Positions 34,928 to 44,839 are shown, counted from the first letter of the stretch. The stretch is DNA of 64,000 nucleotides from an uncultured Alteromonadaceae bacterium (GCA_947494925.1 CANLWS010000011.1:1-64000), one strand, 5' to 3'. Notes: generated from the sequence alone by a model not told the origin. Program-made: numbers and translations.

Positions 34928-36256
34928 ATGCAGAAAAGATATCCGTTCGAAGTGCAGTTAACGCGACTGTGTCTGGCTACCTCTGTTCCTTTGCTGATAT
35001 TGCTTATCTGGGTGATGGTGTATGCGTCTATTGATATTGCCCTTATCCTTCTCACCGGGTTTATTGGTGGTATCGCTATCATGTATAGCTACTACCAGAT
35101 TAAGCACAAGTCAGATTATCAATTTCGAAGTATCTCCAATATTCTGGGTGCCATGTCACAGGGCGAGTACAGTCTGCGCGCACGCTCAGATAAAAAAGAA
35201 AGTGCACTTGATGAACTAGTGAACGCGATTAACGGCCTGGCAGAAAGACTCAGTGAACAGCGTCGCGTATCCGCAGAAAGCCAACGACTGTTGCATACCG
35301 TGATTGAACACATCGATGTGGCAATTATGGCATTGGATGATACAAATCAGGTCAGTTTTTACAATCCGGCTGCCAACAGATTGTTGCTGCTGGATGACCA
35401 TGAAGGGTCAGATCGACTGCTCAGTCAGCTGTCTTTCCATCAGACATTTTCCCCGGGTACCCATCAGGTTATTGATCTTATGTTGGGCCAGCAGCAAGGC
35501 CGCTTTAATGTGCACGTGGAAGCCTTTCGCGATGCCGGCAAACAACATAAGCTGCTGTTTATCACAGATGTTCGCACCTTGCTCCGTTCTGAGGAACGAA
35601 AAGCCTGGAAGAGCCTGGTTAGAGTCATCAGCCATGAGATTAATAATTCCCTGTCACCCATCGCTTCAGTCAGCCAGACGCTGAAACGACAGGTGAGTAA
35701 AGAAAACTCAGATTCAGAATTGTTTCAAGATCTCGCTACCGGACTGACGCTGATTTCAGAGCGCACCCGAGGTCTCAGTGAATTTATTGACAGTTACAAA
35801 CAACTGGCCAAATTACCTGAACCGGATAAACAGCCTACCCATTTGTTGCCGCTGATTAAAAAAACCTGCCACCTGTTGGATGCAGACAGGATCCGCATAG
35901 ACTCAGATGGGGATGTTAGCATTCTGGTAGACCCCGTGCAGATAGAACAGGTTTTGATTAACTTGTGCAAAAACGCACTGGAAGCCATGCAGAATACTAG
36001 CCCTGATGGAGAGGTGTTAGTGAGTTGGACGCTGGAACAGACGCAACTGACGATTTCAGTCAAGGACCTGGGAGTAGGGATAAGCAATCTGGAGAACTTG
36101 TTTGTGCCCTTTTACAGCACCAAAAAACAGGGCTCGGGTATCGGCCTGGTGTTATGTCGACAAATTGTCGAAGCCCACGGCGGCAGGCTCAATCTGGACA
36201 ACAATCCGGATGGGCCGGGTTGTTGTGCCAAAGTAGAGCTGCCAATAGCTATTTAG
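34928..36256 (+). CDS. Membrane histidine kinase (NtrY-like) of efflux operon
   Basis: This is the sensor kinase expected to phosphorylate the adjacent response regulator. The 442-residue protein has two membrane helices (about 14-30 and 33-54) with almost no periplasmic loop. A HAMP/PAS-like region (about 60-200) follows, with the phospho-His in RVISHEINNSLSPIAS. The HATPase has N-box NLCKNALEAM and G-boxes DLGVGIS and GSGIGLVL. The very small periplasmic part suggests sensing in the membrane or through the ABC complex. Its start is ATG with no clear ribosome site, 48 bases after the regulator. Confidence 0.9.
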   Translation: MQKRYPFEVQLTRLCLATSVPLLILLIWVMVYASIDIALILLTGFIGGIAIMYSYYQIKHKSDYQFRSISNILGAMSQGEYSLRARSDKKESALDELVNAINGLAERLSEQRRVSAESQRLLHTVIEHIDVAIMALDDTNQVSFYNPAANRLLLLDDHEGSDRLLSQLSFHQTFSPGTHQVIDLMLGQQQGRFNVHVEAFRDAGKQHKLLFITDVRTLLRSEERKAWKSLVRVISHEINNSLSPIASVSQTLKRQVSKENSDSELFQDLATGLTLISERTRGLSEFIDSYKQLAKLPEPDKQPTHLLPLIKKTCHLLDADRIRIDSDGDVSILVDPVQIEQVLINLCKNALEAMQNTSPDGEVLVSWTLEQTQLTISVKDLGVGISNLENLFVPFYSTKKQGSGIGLVLCRQIVEAHGGRLNLDNNPDGPGCCAKVELPIAI

Positions 36257-36425
36257 GGTGATTACCCGTAACTCCACCGGTACGTAGGTTTTACTCTGAA
36301 CGCGTGTCGCGAATGGGTTGAACCCCTAGTTGCCGTTACTCGTAGTACTAATAAAGGTTTTGAATTTACAGGCATGTTGATAGATGCTTATTTCGTTGAT
36401 TTCACCAATAAGGCAGTGGTAATAC

Positions 36426-37460
36426 ATGGATTCAGTTACGCAAATAGCGTTGGGTAGTGCAGTAGGTTATGCGGTACTAGGTAACAAAGTTGGCAAAAAA
36501 GCAGCACTTTATGGTGCGATATTCGGCACCTTACCAGACCTGGATGTGTTTATTTCCTTCGGAGGGCCGGTTGAGGATTTCACCTACCACAGGAGTTTCA
36601 GCCATTCGTTTTTGATGCAGTTGCTTATCAGTCCGGTTATTGCCTGGCTGCTTTGCAAATTTCACCCTGCTACCAAAGTTCATAGAACTGGCTGGTTTTG
36701 GCTGGTGTTTTTAACCTTGTCGACTCACGCATTGCTGGATAGCTTTACCGTTTACGGCACTCAATTACTCTGGCCTTTAACAGAGTATCCCTTTGGCTTT
36801 TCCAGTTTGTTTATCATCGACCCACTCTACACTTTACCTCTGTTAGTGGGCTTGCTCGCTTTCTGCGTTCCGGGGATCAGCCAGGGGCGCTTGCATCGTA
36901 TCAATTCAGTGGCGCTGACCCTAAGCTCTGTGTATATCGCCTGGAGCCTCGCAGCAAAGTGGCATATTGACGCTAAGATTGATAAGGCGCTCAGTGCCAG
37001 AGGGATAGAGAAAAACCTCTACGAAAGCACTCCGGCACCTTTTACAACACTGCTGTGGCGAGCGGTGGTGGTTAATAACGATCAATACTACGAAATCTTT
37101 ACCTCTGTTTTCGACGCGCCTTCAGAAGTGAGTGTTGATAGTTATCCCACCTCGCCGCAGTTATTGAACACGGTGAGCAACGAATGGAATGTTCAACGGT
37201 TGCAATGGTTTACCAAAGGTCTTTACTCGGTCAGGCAAGACGAAGACCGGATCATATTGTCTGATTTACGTATGGGCATCGAAGGCAGTTATGTTTTCAC
37301 CTTTGAAGTGGGAAGACACACAGATTCGGGTATTCAGGTATCTGACTTTAATCATATCGAAAATCGCCCGGATCTAGGCCAGGCCAGCGCTTTGTGGGAC
37401 CGGATCTGGGATGCAGAGGTGTCTTTATCTCCCACAGGACGCGGAAGTCTGGAAGACTAG
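36426..37460 (+). CDS. YdjM-like metal-dependent membrane hydrolase (DUF457)
   Basis: This is a 344-residue inner-membrane protein of the YdjM/DUF457 family. It starts MDSVTQIALGSAVGYAVLGN, then LPDLDVFI and the metal-site HRSFSHSFL, and STHALLDSFTVYGTQL, which carries the second His/Asp pair. About four to five helices occupy residues 70-180, followed by a long soluble C-terminal domain (190-344). The reaction is unknown. It stands alone after the kinase gene, with a gap of 169 bases. Confidence 0.85.
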   Translation: MDSVTQIALGSAVGYAVLGNKVGKKAALYGAIFGTLPDLDVFISFGGPVEDFTYHRSFSHSFLMQLLISPVIAWLLCKFHPATKVHRTGWFWLVFLTLSTHALLDSFTVYGTQLLWPLTEYPFGFSSLFIIDPLYTLPLLVGLLAFCVPGISQGRLHRINSVALTLSSVYIAWSLAAKWHIDAKIDKALSARGIEKNLYESTPAPFTTLLWRAVVVNNDQYYEIFTSVFDAPSEVSVDSYPTSPQLLNTVSNEWNVQRLQWFTKGLYSVRQDEDRIILSDLRMGIEGSYVFTFEVGRHTDSGIQVSDFNHIENRPDLGQASALWDRIWDAEVSLSPTGRGSLED

Positions 37461-37698
37461 CAAACATATCCCTTAAATAACTATTTTCAGACTACCTGAT
37501 CATCAATATCCAGTTCGGTATTATTTCCATGTCACAGCAAAAGACGGTTGAAAAGCGGGGACAAAGTATTGATTGGAAAAAGATCTCCGTTTTGTCATAC
37601 AGGGCATTTGGGAATGGCACTCATTAGTGTATATTTCGTTGTTTGACGTTCACAACAATATGCATCAGGCCTGATGCGCAATGCAGGGAAATTTGCAC

Positions 37699-39552
37699 AT
37701 GAATCAGCAATCCATTGTTGACTGTTTATCTCAGGTAGAACTGTTTACAGGTGTTAGCTCCGACGACATCAGGTTATTTGCAGAGTTGGCAGAAGAAATA
37801 CAGTTATTGGCGGGGGATATCCTTTTTCATGCCAGTCACAACACGGATGCGCTGTATGTGATTGCAAAGGGAAGTATCCAGCTGGTTGATTCGGAGCAGG
37901 GTTCAGAACAAAGCTTAACGGTATTTTCTCGGCATGAATTTATCGGCGAAACTATTCTGGTGGCACCGGTTCACCAACAGAAGATCACGGCCAGAGTGTA
38001 CTCGGATGCCACGGTATATCGCTTTGACCGAACTTGTTTGCTTGCATTGCTGGAAAGCAGAGGTGACCTGGCGCTTAAACTCTCCGCTGTGATATCGCAA
38101 ATCATTATCCGCCGTATGGATCACGCCAGTAGCCGCTATGAAAACGTAGCAAAGCTTTATCGTGCCAGCGGTGAACGCATGGAAAAGGACTTATTGGGTG
38201 AAAAACAGGTTCCCAATACCGCTTACTATGGAATTCAGACGTTGCGCGCCCTGGAAAATTTCAATATTAGCGGCATCACACTTAACTTTTACCCTAGTTT
38301 TATCCGTGGCTTGGCTAAAGTGAAAAAGGCCGCGGCATTGGCTAATCACGACATGGGAAACTTACCGGATACCCTTATCGGGCCCGTTTGCCAGGCCTGT
38401 GATGAGATCACCATGGGAATGCTGCACAACCATTTTATTGTGGACATGATCCAGGGCGGCGCGGGCACGTCTACCAATATGAATGCCAATGAGGTCATCG
38501 CAAATCGGGCTCTGGAGATCATGGGATACCAGCTGGGTGAATATCAATATTGCCACCCCAATAACCATATTAATTGCTCACAATCCACCAATGATGCCTA
38601 TCCAACTGCGATTAAAGTGGCGTTGATGGAAGCCAATGATGAGGTTTTGAAAGTGATTTATCGGCTTATCAAAATCATGGATGACAAAGCTCTGGCATTT
38701 GCAGATGTGTTGAAAATGGGACGAACCCAGTTGCAGGATGCTGTGCCAATGACTCTAGGGCAGAGTTTCAGGGCATTTGCCACCAGCTTGCGCAATGAAG
38801 TGGAACGCCTCAAGGTCTGCAGTGTGCCTTTTTTGACTGTTAATATGGGCGGTACAGCCATAGGTACCGGGTTGAATGCAGACGCTCGTTACCGGGACCG
38901 CGTTGTGCAGCACCTTTGCCGTATCACCCAACGGGACATAGTGCTGGCCGACGATCTGATTGAAGCGACCCACGATACAGGCTCTTTGGTGATGTATTCG
39001 TCCGCTCTGAAGCAATTGGCGGTGAAGCTCTCCAAGATATGCAATGACCTGCGTTTGCTTTCGTCGGGCCCCAGAGCTGGATTAAACGAAATTAATCTGC
39101 CTGCCATGCAACCGGGTTCTTCGATAATGCCAGGTAAAGTCAACCCGGTTATCCCTGAGGTAGTGAATCAGATTGCCTACAAAGTGATTGGCAATGACTT
39201 AACTATCACCATGGCAGCAGAGGCTGGGCAATTAGAGCTTAACGTCATGGAACCTGTGATGGTGGAAAGCCTGTTCGAATCAATTGAAATCCTCAAAAGT
39301 GGCATGGAAACACTTGGGCAGAGCTGTATCAAAGGGATCACGGCGAATAAAGAGGTTTGCGCCTCAAACGTGAAGAACTCCATTGGTGTTGTTACAGCAT
39401 TGAACCCTTATCTGGGTTACGAAACCTGCACTATGCTGGCCAAAGAGGCGCTTGAGCGAAATTGTAGTGTCTATGATTTGGTCCTGGAAAAACAATTATT
39501 GCCCAAAGATAAACTCGACTATGTATTTGCACCTGAAAACATGGTGCCATGA
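37699..39552 (+). CDS. aspA: Aspartate ammonia-lyase fused to cyclic-nucleotide-binding domain
   Basis: This protein is 617 residues where classical aspartase is about 470. The C-terminal part (from about residue 158) is the fumarase/aspartase fold: QGGAGTSTNMNANEV, INCSQSTNDAYPTA, and the SS-loop signature GSSIMPGKVNPV with the catalytic Ser. It would interconvert aspartate with fumarate and ammonia. The extra N-terminal domain (about 5-140) has the cNMP-binding fold, with FIGE at the phosphate site. The Arg that contacts phosphate in CRP appears replaced (KITARV), so ligand binding is uncertain. Start: ATG at 37699 has AGGGA upstream; ATG at 37681 is also in frame. Confidence 0.88.
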   Translation: MNQQSIVDCLSQVELFTGVSSDDIRLFAELAEEIQLLAGDILFHASHNTDALYVIAKGSIQLVDSEQGSEQSLTVFSRHEFIGETILVAPVHQQKITARVYSDATVYRFDRTCLLALLESRGDLALKLSAVISQIIIRRMDHASSRYENVAKLYRASGERMEKDLLGEKQVPNTAYYGIQTLRALENFNISGITLNFYPSFIRGLAKVKKAAALANHDMGNLPDTLIGPVCQACDEITMGMLHNHFIVDMIQGGAGTSTNMNANEVIANRALEIMGYQLGEYQYCHPNNHINCSQSTNDAYPTAIKVALMEANDEVLKVIYRLIKIMDDKALAFADVLKMGRTQLQDAVPMTLGQSFRAFATSLRNEVERLKVCSVPFLTVNMGGTAIGTGLNADARYRDRVVQHLCRITQRDIVLADDLIEATHDTGSLVMYSSALKQLAVKLSKICNDLRLLSSGPRAGLNEINLPAMQPGSSIMPGKVNPVIPEVVNQIAYKVIGNDLTITMAAEAGQLELNVMEPVMVESLFESIEILKSGMETLGQSCIKGITANKEVCASNVKNSIGVVTALNPYLGYETCTMLAKEALERNCSVYDLVLEKQLLPKDKLDYVFAPENMVP

Positions 39553-39567
39553 GAGAATCAGGCACTT

Positions 39568-40152
39568 TTATTCACATTCAGGCCATTTACTTAAATCACC
39601 TTCCCAGCCTTTTTGTGATTCGCGGATATCCAGGTTTTCGGTGAAGATGAAGTAACTATCTTCATCGCTTGTCTGCATAAATATGTCCACATACAAACTG
39701 CCTTCAGGCAGTGTGCCCTGTAAACAGGTGCCATGCAAACCGAGCCCAAAACTGCCCATGCCTTTAATTCCTGCTTTTTTATCTGCTTTCACCTGTGCCT
39801 GAATTTTGCGCATACTTTCGGCATCCTGCTCAGTCAGCTGCAAAATGGTAATCGCTTCATCGGCAGCTTTGTCGTCCTTCAATTCAGCGGGCACTGCGGC
39901 ATTTTGTGTGATCTCAATAAAGTAGATATCTTCGATGATTTTACTCTTATCATGATTTTCGTACTTTACCTCCATTCGGGCGGCACCATGGGGAATGCCA
40001 ATTGCCTGGTGCGCCCTGATGGCAATTTTAATTTGTGCCGGGTCGGCTTCCATTGGACTAAGACGATAGAGTTTATACATTGATGGGAGTGGCATGCTGG
40101 CGCAGCCGGAAAGCATTGAAATTAGGGTAATAACAAATAAATTCTTGAACAT
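39568..40152 (-). CDS. Lipoprotein of unknown function
   Basis: The function is not recognised. This is a 194-residue lipoprotein with a signal peptide and lipobox (LSGC). The mature domain is predicted to be mixed alpha/beta. It has a Lys/Glu-rich part and one further Cys pair (GTCLQG, WPECE). It ends 16 bases from the aspartase stop on the other strand, so they are convergent. It lies downstream of the histidine kinase on the same strand, 101 bases away; co-transcription is possible but not certain. The ATG at 40152 is preferred because 15 upstream in-frame codons do not fit a signal peptide. Confidence 0.75.
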   Translation of the reverse strand: MFKNLFVITLISMLSGCASMPLPSMYKLYRLSPMEADPAQIKIAIRAHQAIGIPHGAARMEVKYENHDKSKIIEDIYFIEITQNAAVPAELKDDKAADEAITILQLTEQDAESMRKIQAQVKADKKAGIKGMGSFGLGLHGTCLQGTLPEGSLYVDIFMQTSDEDSYFIFTENLDIRESQKGWEGDLSKWPECE

Positions 40153-40253
40153 AGTCCATCCGTGTTGGTCTGAATACACTGCATTTTCTGATACCAATCA
40201 AGCAATTAAGTTCAAATGCAGATTTGAATAAGGTTACAAAGGAGCAGCAGACC

Positions 40254-42134
40254 TTAGCCGGGCACTTTTTCAAGATACTGCCATTCCACAAAAAAGGTGA
40301 CACCTGCTTGGTCATTATTGTTTTTAAAGTAAATATCACCGTTCAGGCGCTCTGCTATTGATCTTGCACAAGGAAGACCGATACCAAAACCTTCCTGTTG
40401 CGCATCTCCCTGTCCGAACATCTTAAACACAGTGCCTTGTTTCGATGGTTCTATACCTTGACCATTGTCTTTAATCGATAAACAGCACAGTTCATCTTTG
40501 ACGTCTTCCTTGTAGCTAATTTCAAGAATTAAGGGGCGAGAATTTTCCTGGTATTTTATGGCGTTATCCAGAAGTGTACTAACGATAAATTTGGTCGCAA
40601 ATTCGTCGCCAATGATTTCTTCAGGAAGGTTTGACAATGAAACCTGGGCATCTTTGAGGCGTGAGCTATTTAACTCTAGCAGTGCCTCAATAATGCTCTT
40701 AAATGGTGTTTTTACCAGATTGACTGGACTGTGTACTGTCTTGGAGAATTCCAAGATACCATTGACCAGTTCATCTATTCTGCCAGTGGCCAATTTTACG
40801 TGGTGTAAGCAAGCCTCAATGTCCGGCAGTTTCCCCTCGAGGCCAGTAGGGTCTTTGGCAGCTTGGGACAATTTGTCATACATAATTTCTGCATGCCCAC
40901 CAATATTGATCAGTGGTGATTTGATATCATGAGTGACAATACGTATGACTTCATTAAGGCGTTCGCGCTCACGAATGAATTTTTTGCGCCTACGCAGAAT
41001 GATTTTCTGCATCTGATTAAATACTTTTGCCAATTCACCCAACTCGTCATCATATACAATCTCTATCATCTTCTGTTTGCCCTGCGCGAGATCTTTGGCT
41101 GCGTGCTTAAGTTGCACGATTTGTCTTACCATTCGGCGAGCATTGCCACCTGTTAATACTATGGCAGTGGTCATGGTGACCAGTAGCAGAATAAGAGCAA
41201 GATAGAATGAACCTAATGTTGCACTTTCGGCCCATTCAGCGTCGCTTTCCAGATTGCGGATATGAGTGCTCTGGATCTCCAGTAAAATTTGTTTAACCTG
41301 TTTGGTCAGGATCTCAGTTTCTTCCGAGATGATGTATAACGCTTGATTCCAATCCGATGCCTGGCGAGTTTCCGTGACATTATTGGCTAGTCTGACGTAA
41401 TGTTGGTAGCGGAGTTCGATCCAATTGATCAGCCGAGAGATATCTGGATCACTTTTGCGCATTCTTTTAAGCTCGGCAATTTGACCGGCCACCTGCTCTG
41501 AACCCAAGCGGAATCGATTTAAATGCCCTTCTTCACCGGTTAAGATCACTTCGGAAATATGGTGAATGGTCTCGGTTAACAGCAAATGAGTGTTGGAAAC
41601 CGCCAGCTTTAGCTCATCGGTTGGTTCGCCAGCTCCCGAAGAAGATTGGACACCTATCAGGGCGGATTGAATTTGCCCATAGACGGGTAACAAATCACGC
41701 TGGTAAATCACAAGGGAGGGTTGATTACCAATATATCTGGACACATCTTCTACCCACCACTGACTGGTATTCAGCTCGTTTAATTTTTGGCTTAATTCGT
41801 CCAACTTTCTTCGTTCATTGGCGGTGCCGGAAAGGGCAATGTTGTCACGAATGAGTTGCAAAGAAGGGTGAATTTTTTCGGACCAGATCTCACGGCGTAA
41901 GGTTTCGTTTTCCGGGTTGCCAATAAGAACAAAATTGTTCAATGCATCCAGGCTATCTGACACGCTATGGCTTAACGCATTTAACTCAAGTGTGTAAGGC
42001 AGTTGAAGTGTGCGTATGTTGGAAGAATGAATATAGAGTATTGCCGTGCTGATAGACATGACAATCAGCGCAACAATGGAAATCCCGGTAATTTTTGCAC
42101 AGGTTAGGATGTACTGAACTTTTATGGAACGCAT
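40254..42134 (-). CDS. Histidine kinase with periplasmic helical sensor and HAMP
   Basis: This 626-residue membrane sensor kinase has TM1 at about 13-35 and a periplasmic helical domain (36-305) of the MCP/HBM-type four-helix bundle class. TM2 is at 306-328, followed by HAMP (329-385). In the dimerisation domain the phospho-His is His402 in RIVTHDIKSPLINI. The HATPase has N-box DNAIKYQ, then DNGQGIE and FGIGLPCARS. It has no receiver. It probably phosphorylates the regulator encoded at 43067. It follows the repeat protein gene by only 3 bases, suggesting coupled expression and a common pathway. Confidence 0.88.
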   Translation of the reverse strand: MRSIKVQYILTCAKITGISIVALIVMSISTAILYIHSSNIRTLQLPYTLELNALSHSVSDSLDALNNFVLIGNPENETLRREIWSEKIHPSLQLIRDNIALSGTANERRKLDELSQKLNELNTSQWWVEDVSRYIGNQPSLVIYQRDLLPVYGQIQSALIGVQSSSGAGEPTDELKLAVSNTHLLLTETIHHISEVILTGEEGHLNRFRLGSEQVAGQIAELKRMRKSDPDISRLINWIELRYQHYVRLANNVTETRQASDWNQALYIISEETEILTKQVKQILLEIQSTHIRNLESDAEWAESATLGSFYLALILLLVTMTTAIVLTGGNARRMVRQIVQLKHAAKDLAQGKQKMIEIVYDDELGELAKVFNQMQKIILRRRKKFIRERERLNEVIRIVTHDIKSPLINIGGHAEIMYDKLSQAAKDPTGLEGKLPDIEACLHHVKLATGRIDELVNGILEFSKTVHSPVNLVKTPFKSIIEALLELNSSRLKDAQVSLSNLPEEIIGDEFATKFIVSTLLDNAIKYQENSRPLILEISYKEDVKDELCCLSIKDNGQGIEPSKQGTVFKMFGQGDAQQEGFGIGLPCARSIAERLNGDIYFKNNNDQAGVTFFVEWQYLEKVPG

Positions 42135-42137
42135 TGA

Positions 42138-43070
42138 CTAATTGCCAGCTGCTTTAAATTTATTTACGCGCATCAGTTCGCTAATTTGCTGGTCAAGGAT
42201 GCTTAATCGTTGGAACACATCAGAAGGTAGCACTTTGCCAGGATAATAACTTTGTTTGGGCGTAGGAGCGTCATGTAACATTGAATGCCAATAACTGAAT
42301 TGACTCACAAAAAGCACCGCTAAATCATAAACGTCGCTAGGCAATACGTTTTCCCTGCTGATTTCTGACTCATCAAGAATCAAACAGTCTTTGTCAAATG
42401 TTCTGAACAATGCTGAAAGTTCCCGATACATGGCAGCAAGCTTCTGATAAACATCCGAAGGCGTTTTCCCACCAATTCGTTCACGAGGATAAAATACCGG
42501 GGTTGAGTCTGGGTAGGTTTGCAATACAGCACTGGCCAAAGCAATAGATTCGGTTATCTTCTGGTGCGATTGCGCCGGGCTGAACTTGAAATCCAACAGT
42601 TGATTAGTCAGGCGATTAAGCTGCACTATTAACTGAAAGACATCTTTTGGTTGAGCGTTTTGAATGCGCGCTTTCTGTTTGTTTTGGAGTACAATATTCA
42701 GCTTTGAAGATATCTTTCCCAAGTGCTTTTCAACTTGATTCATTAATGTCAGTACATCACTGGGTGTTGCATCCCATTTTTGTATTTCAATCAGATTTCC
42801 TTCTTTGCCGGTAAATTCAAACATCAAGCGTGCGGTTTTTTCATGCAGGGTTCCGGCCTGGAAATACACTTCCCGTGGCGACACTGACTCCACTTCTATG
42901 GGCGCCAAGCTCATGGTTGAAATGCCCATCTCGGCTGCAATTGCAATCAGTTGATCATTTAACTCCATGGCTTTTTGGTAAACATTTGTTGGGCTGGTTG
43001 CGGCAGAAGCATTTTGCAAAGCTATTACCAGGCAAATCACAACGCCAGGCAAAAGACGGGTATTTTTCAT
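42138..43070 (-). CDS. Secreted protein with seven P-S-D-V-Y-Q repeats
   Basis: The family is not recognised. The 310-residue product has a signal peptide (about residues 1-23, ending ASA). It is built from repeats that each begin Pro-x-[DNE]-Val-[YFL], starting at residues 27, 65, 103, 141, 204, 244 and 282. Spacing is 38, 38, 38, 63, 40 and 38 residues. Each unit continues as an amphipathic helix with Leu at regular intervals, so it is probably a helical-repeat solenoid acting as a scaffold or ligand binder in the periplasm. The start overlaps the regulator stop by ATGA and the kinase follows after 3 bases, so it most likely feeds the kinase. Confidence 0.8.
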   Translation of the reverse strand: MKNTRLLPGVVICLVIALQNASAATSPTNVYQKAMELNDQLIAIAAEMGISTMSLAPIEVESVSPREVYFQAGTLHEKTARLMFEFTGKEGNLIEIQKWDATPSDVLTLMNQVEKHLGKISSKLNIVLQNKQKARIQNAQPKDVFQLIVQLNRLTNQLLDFKFSPAQSHQKITESIALASAVLQTYPDSTPVFYPRERIGGKTPSDVYQKLAAMYRELSALFRTFDKDCLILDESEISRENVLPSDVYDLAVLFVSQFSYWHSMLHDAPTPKQSYYPGKVLPSDVFQRLSILDQQISELMRVNKFKAAGN

Positions 43071-44839
43071 GTTGAGGTTCCAGATTTATTGATGCCGAGT
43101 TTTTTCATTCGAAATCTCAATGTGCTGGGGTTTAGCCCCAGTATTTTCGCTGCGCCATTATCGCCGGAAATTCTCCAACGACAATGGGATAAAACCTGCA
43201 GCAAATGTTGTCTTTCAACGCTTTCCAGGGTGCGCAATTGGGAGCTTCCTTCTTCAGTAGCGCTATCCGTTGCGTTTTTCTCAAATTCAGAGTACTGCTC
43301 GCTGTCTAACTGGCCCAATACGACAAATCGTTCCATGGTGTTTTGTAACTCACGGATATTTCCAGGCCAATTATGCTCTCTCAAAAAATTCAGGTGTTCG
43401 TCCAGCAACACAGGTTTCTCCCGCATGTACAAACTGCAGTATCTGTCGATAAAATGATTAGCCAGCAAGACAATATCATCTGAGCGGCTGCGCAGCGGGG
43501 GCACGGTAATAGGAATAACATTAAGCCGATAAAATAAATCAGCTCTGAACTTCCCTTGTTTAACCATGCTCGCCAGATTTCGATTGGTGGCAGCTATTAT
43601 CCGCACATCCACATTGATGTTTTTATTGCCACCAACCGCTTCAAAACTGCCTTCTTGCAGCACGCGTAATAACTTCGCCTGAACAGACAAACTTAACTCA
43701 CCAATCTCATCCAGGAATAAGGTACCACTGTCGGCTTGTTGAAACTTTCCTTTGTGATCTCTGATTGCTCCGGTGAATGCGCCTTTAACGTGACCAAAGA
43801 GCTCACTCTCCACCAAATTTTCTGGGATTGACGCACAGTTTAGTTTTATTAACGGATTCAGGTTGCGTTGGCTCTGGCAATGGATTTCATTAGCAACCAG
43901 CTCTTTGCCCGTACCTGTTTCACCGACCACCAGAATATTAGCGTTAGTATCAGCCACGTTTGTTATTGTTTTCTTTAACGCCAGCATGCTTTTGGTGAAC
44001 CCAATGATACTGCTGGTTTCTATGTTTGAACGGCTGGCCAATACTCTGTTTTGTACCATCAGATCGGTTTTTTCTTTGCTGATGGTGGCGATGACTTTCT
44101 CTGCTCTTTTGATTTCCAGAGCGTCTGAGATATTTTGAAAGATAAACAGGTATTCGTTTTTAATCAGTGGTCTGCAACAAATTTTAAAGGGGATTTGCCG
44201 GGCACCAATTGTCAGTTCCAACGAGACGTCTTCCAGTTCACCAAGCAGTAGCGCCATCAACTTTGATTTATCCACCCAGTGGTTCAGGGCATAGCCTCGT
44301 TGCAGGAAATGGGCGGCATACATTAGTGCGGCGTTTTTACTAAGCTCCAAAATACTCAGGTCTTTGCTGGTCACAATCATCAAGTCAGATGCGCTGTCAA
44401 ATACAGTACGTATTCTTTCCCGCGTATCATTCAGCTCACGTTGCAGTTTGGATTGGGCAATTGACTTAGCTATAACGCCTGGTAGTAATTTGAAAAAGGC
44501 ACCGCTAGCATCTTTGACAACATAGTCTTTTGCACCCTTATGCATGGCTTCTACGACTAGCTTTTCATCCCCCATAGCAGTGACAAGCACGCACGCCACT
44601 TTTTCGTGGAAGCGCTCCACTATACAAATTCCGGTTCCGTCAGGGAGCTGATAATCCACCAATGCAAGGTCAAATGATGCATGTAGTAATTTTGAATTTG
44701 CTTGATTAGCTGTTGCAGCATAATCTATTTCTAAATGGTAATCGCTCAAGGCCGATGAATAGAGTGGCCACAAACCTTGATCATCTTCGATAATTAATAT
44801 TTTTGATTTACTCAGACTTTTATCCTCGCCAACAAACAA
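43067..44839 (-). CDS. Sigma54-dependent regulator: receiver, PAS-like, AAA+, Fis
   Basis: This 590-residue enhancer-binding protein has a receiver (about 12-125; phospho-Asp62 in LVDYQL, Lys109). A PAS-like sensor module spans about 140-250 (TVFDSASDLMIVTSKDL). The AAA+ core has GETGTGKE, an intact GAFTGA loop and LFLDEIGEL. The C-terminal Fis-type HTH has NGAAKILGLNPSTLRFRMKK. It would activate sigma54 promoters after phosphorylation by the kinase at 40254. The start is non-ATG: TTG at 44839 or CTG at 44815, the latter with GAGG eight bases upstream and overlapping the sigma gene stop. Either way it overlaps the sigma gene. Confidence 0.88.
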   Translation of the reverse strand: MFVGEDKSLSKSKILIIEDDQGLWPLYSSALSDYHLEIDYAATANQANSKLLHASFDLALVDYQLPDGTGICIVERFHEKVACVLVTAMGDEKLVVEAMHKGAKDYVVKDASGAFFKLLPGVIAKSIAQSKLQRELNDTRERIRTVFDSASDLMIVTSKDLSILELSKNAALMYAAHFLQRGYALNHWVDKSKLMALLLGELEDVSLELTIGARQIPFKICCRPLIKNEYLFIFQNISDALEIKRAEKVIATISKEKTDLMVQNRVLASRSNIETSSIIGFTKSMLALKKTITNVADTNANILVVGETGTGKELVANEIHCQSQRNLNPLIKLNCASIPENLVESELFGHVKGAFTGAIRDHKGKFQQADSGTLFLDEIGELSLSVQAKLLRVLQEGSFEAVGGNKNINVDVRIIAATNRNLASMVKQGKFRADLFYRLNVIPITVPPLRSRSDDIVLLANHFIDRYCSLYMREKPVLLDEHLNFLREHNWPGNIRELQNTMERFVVLGQLDSEQYSEFEKNATDSATEEGSSQLRTLESVERQHLLQVLSHCRWRISGDNGAAKILGLNPSTLRFRMKKLGINKSGTST

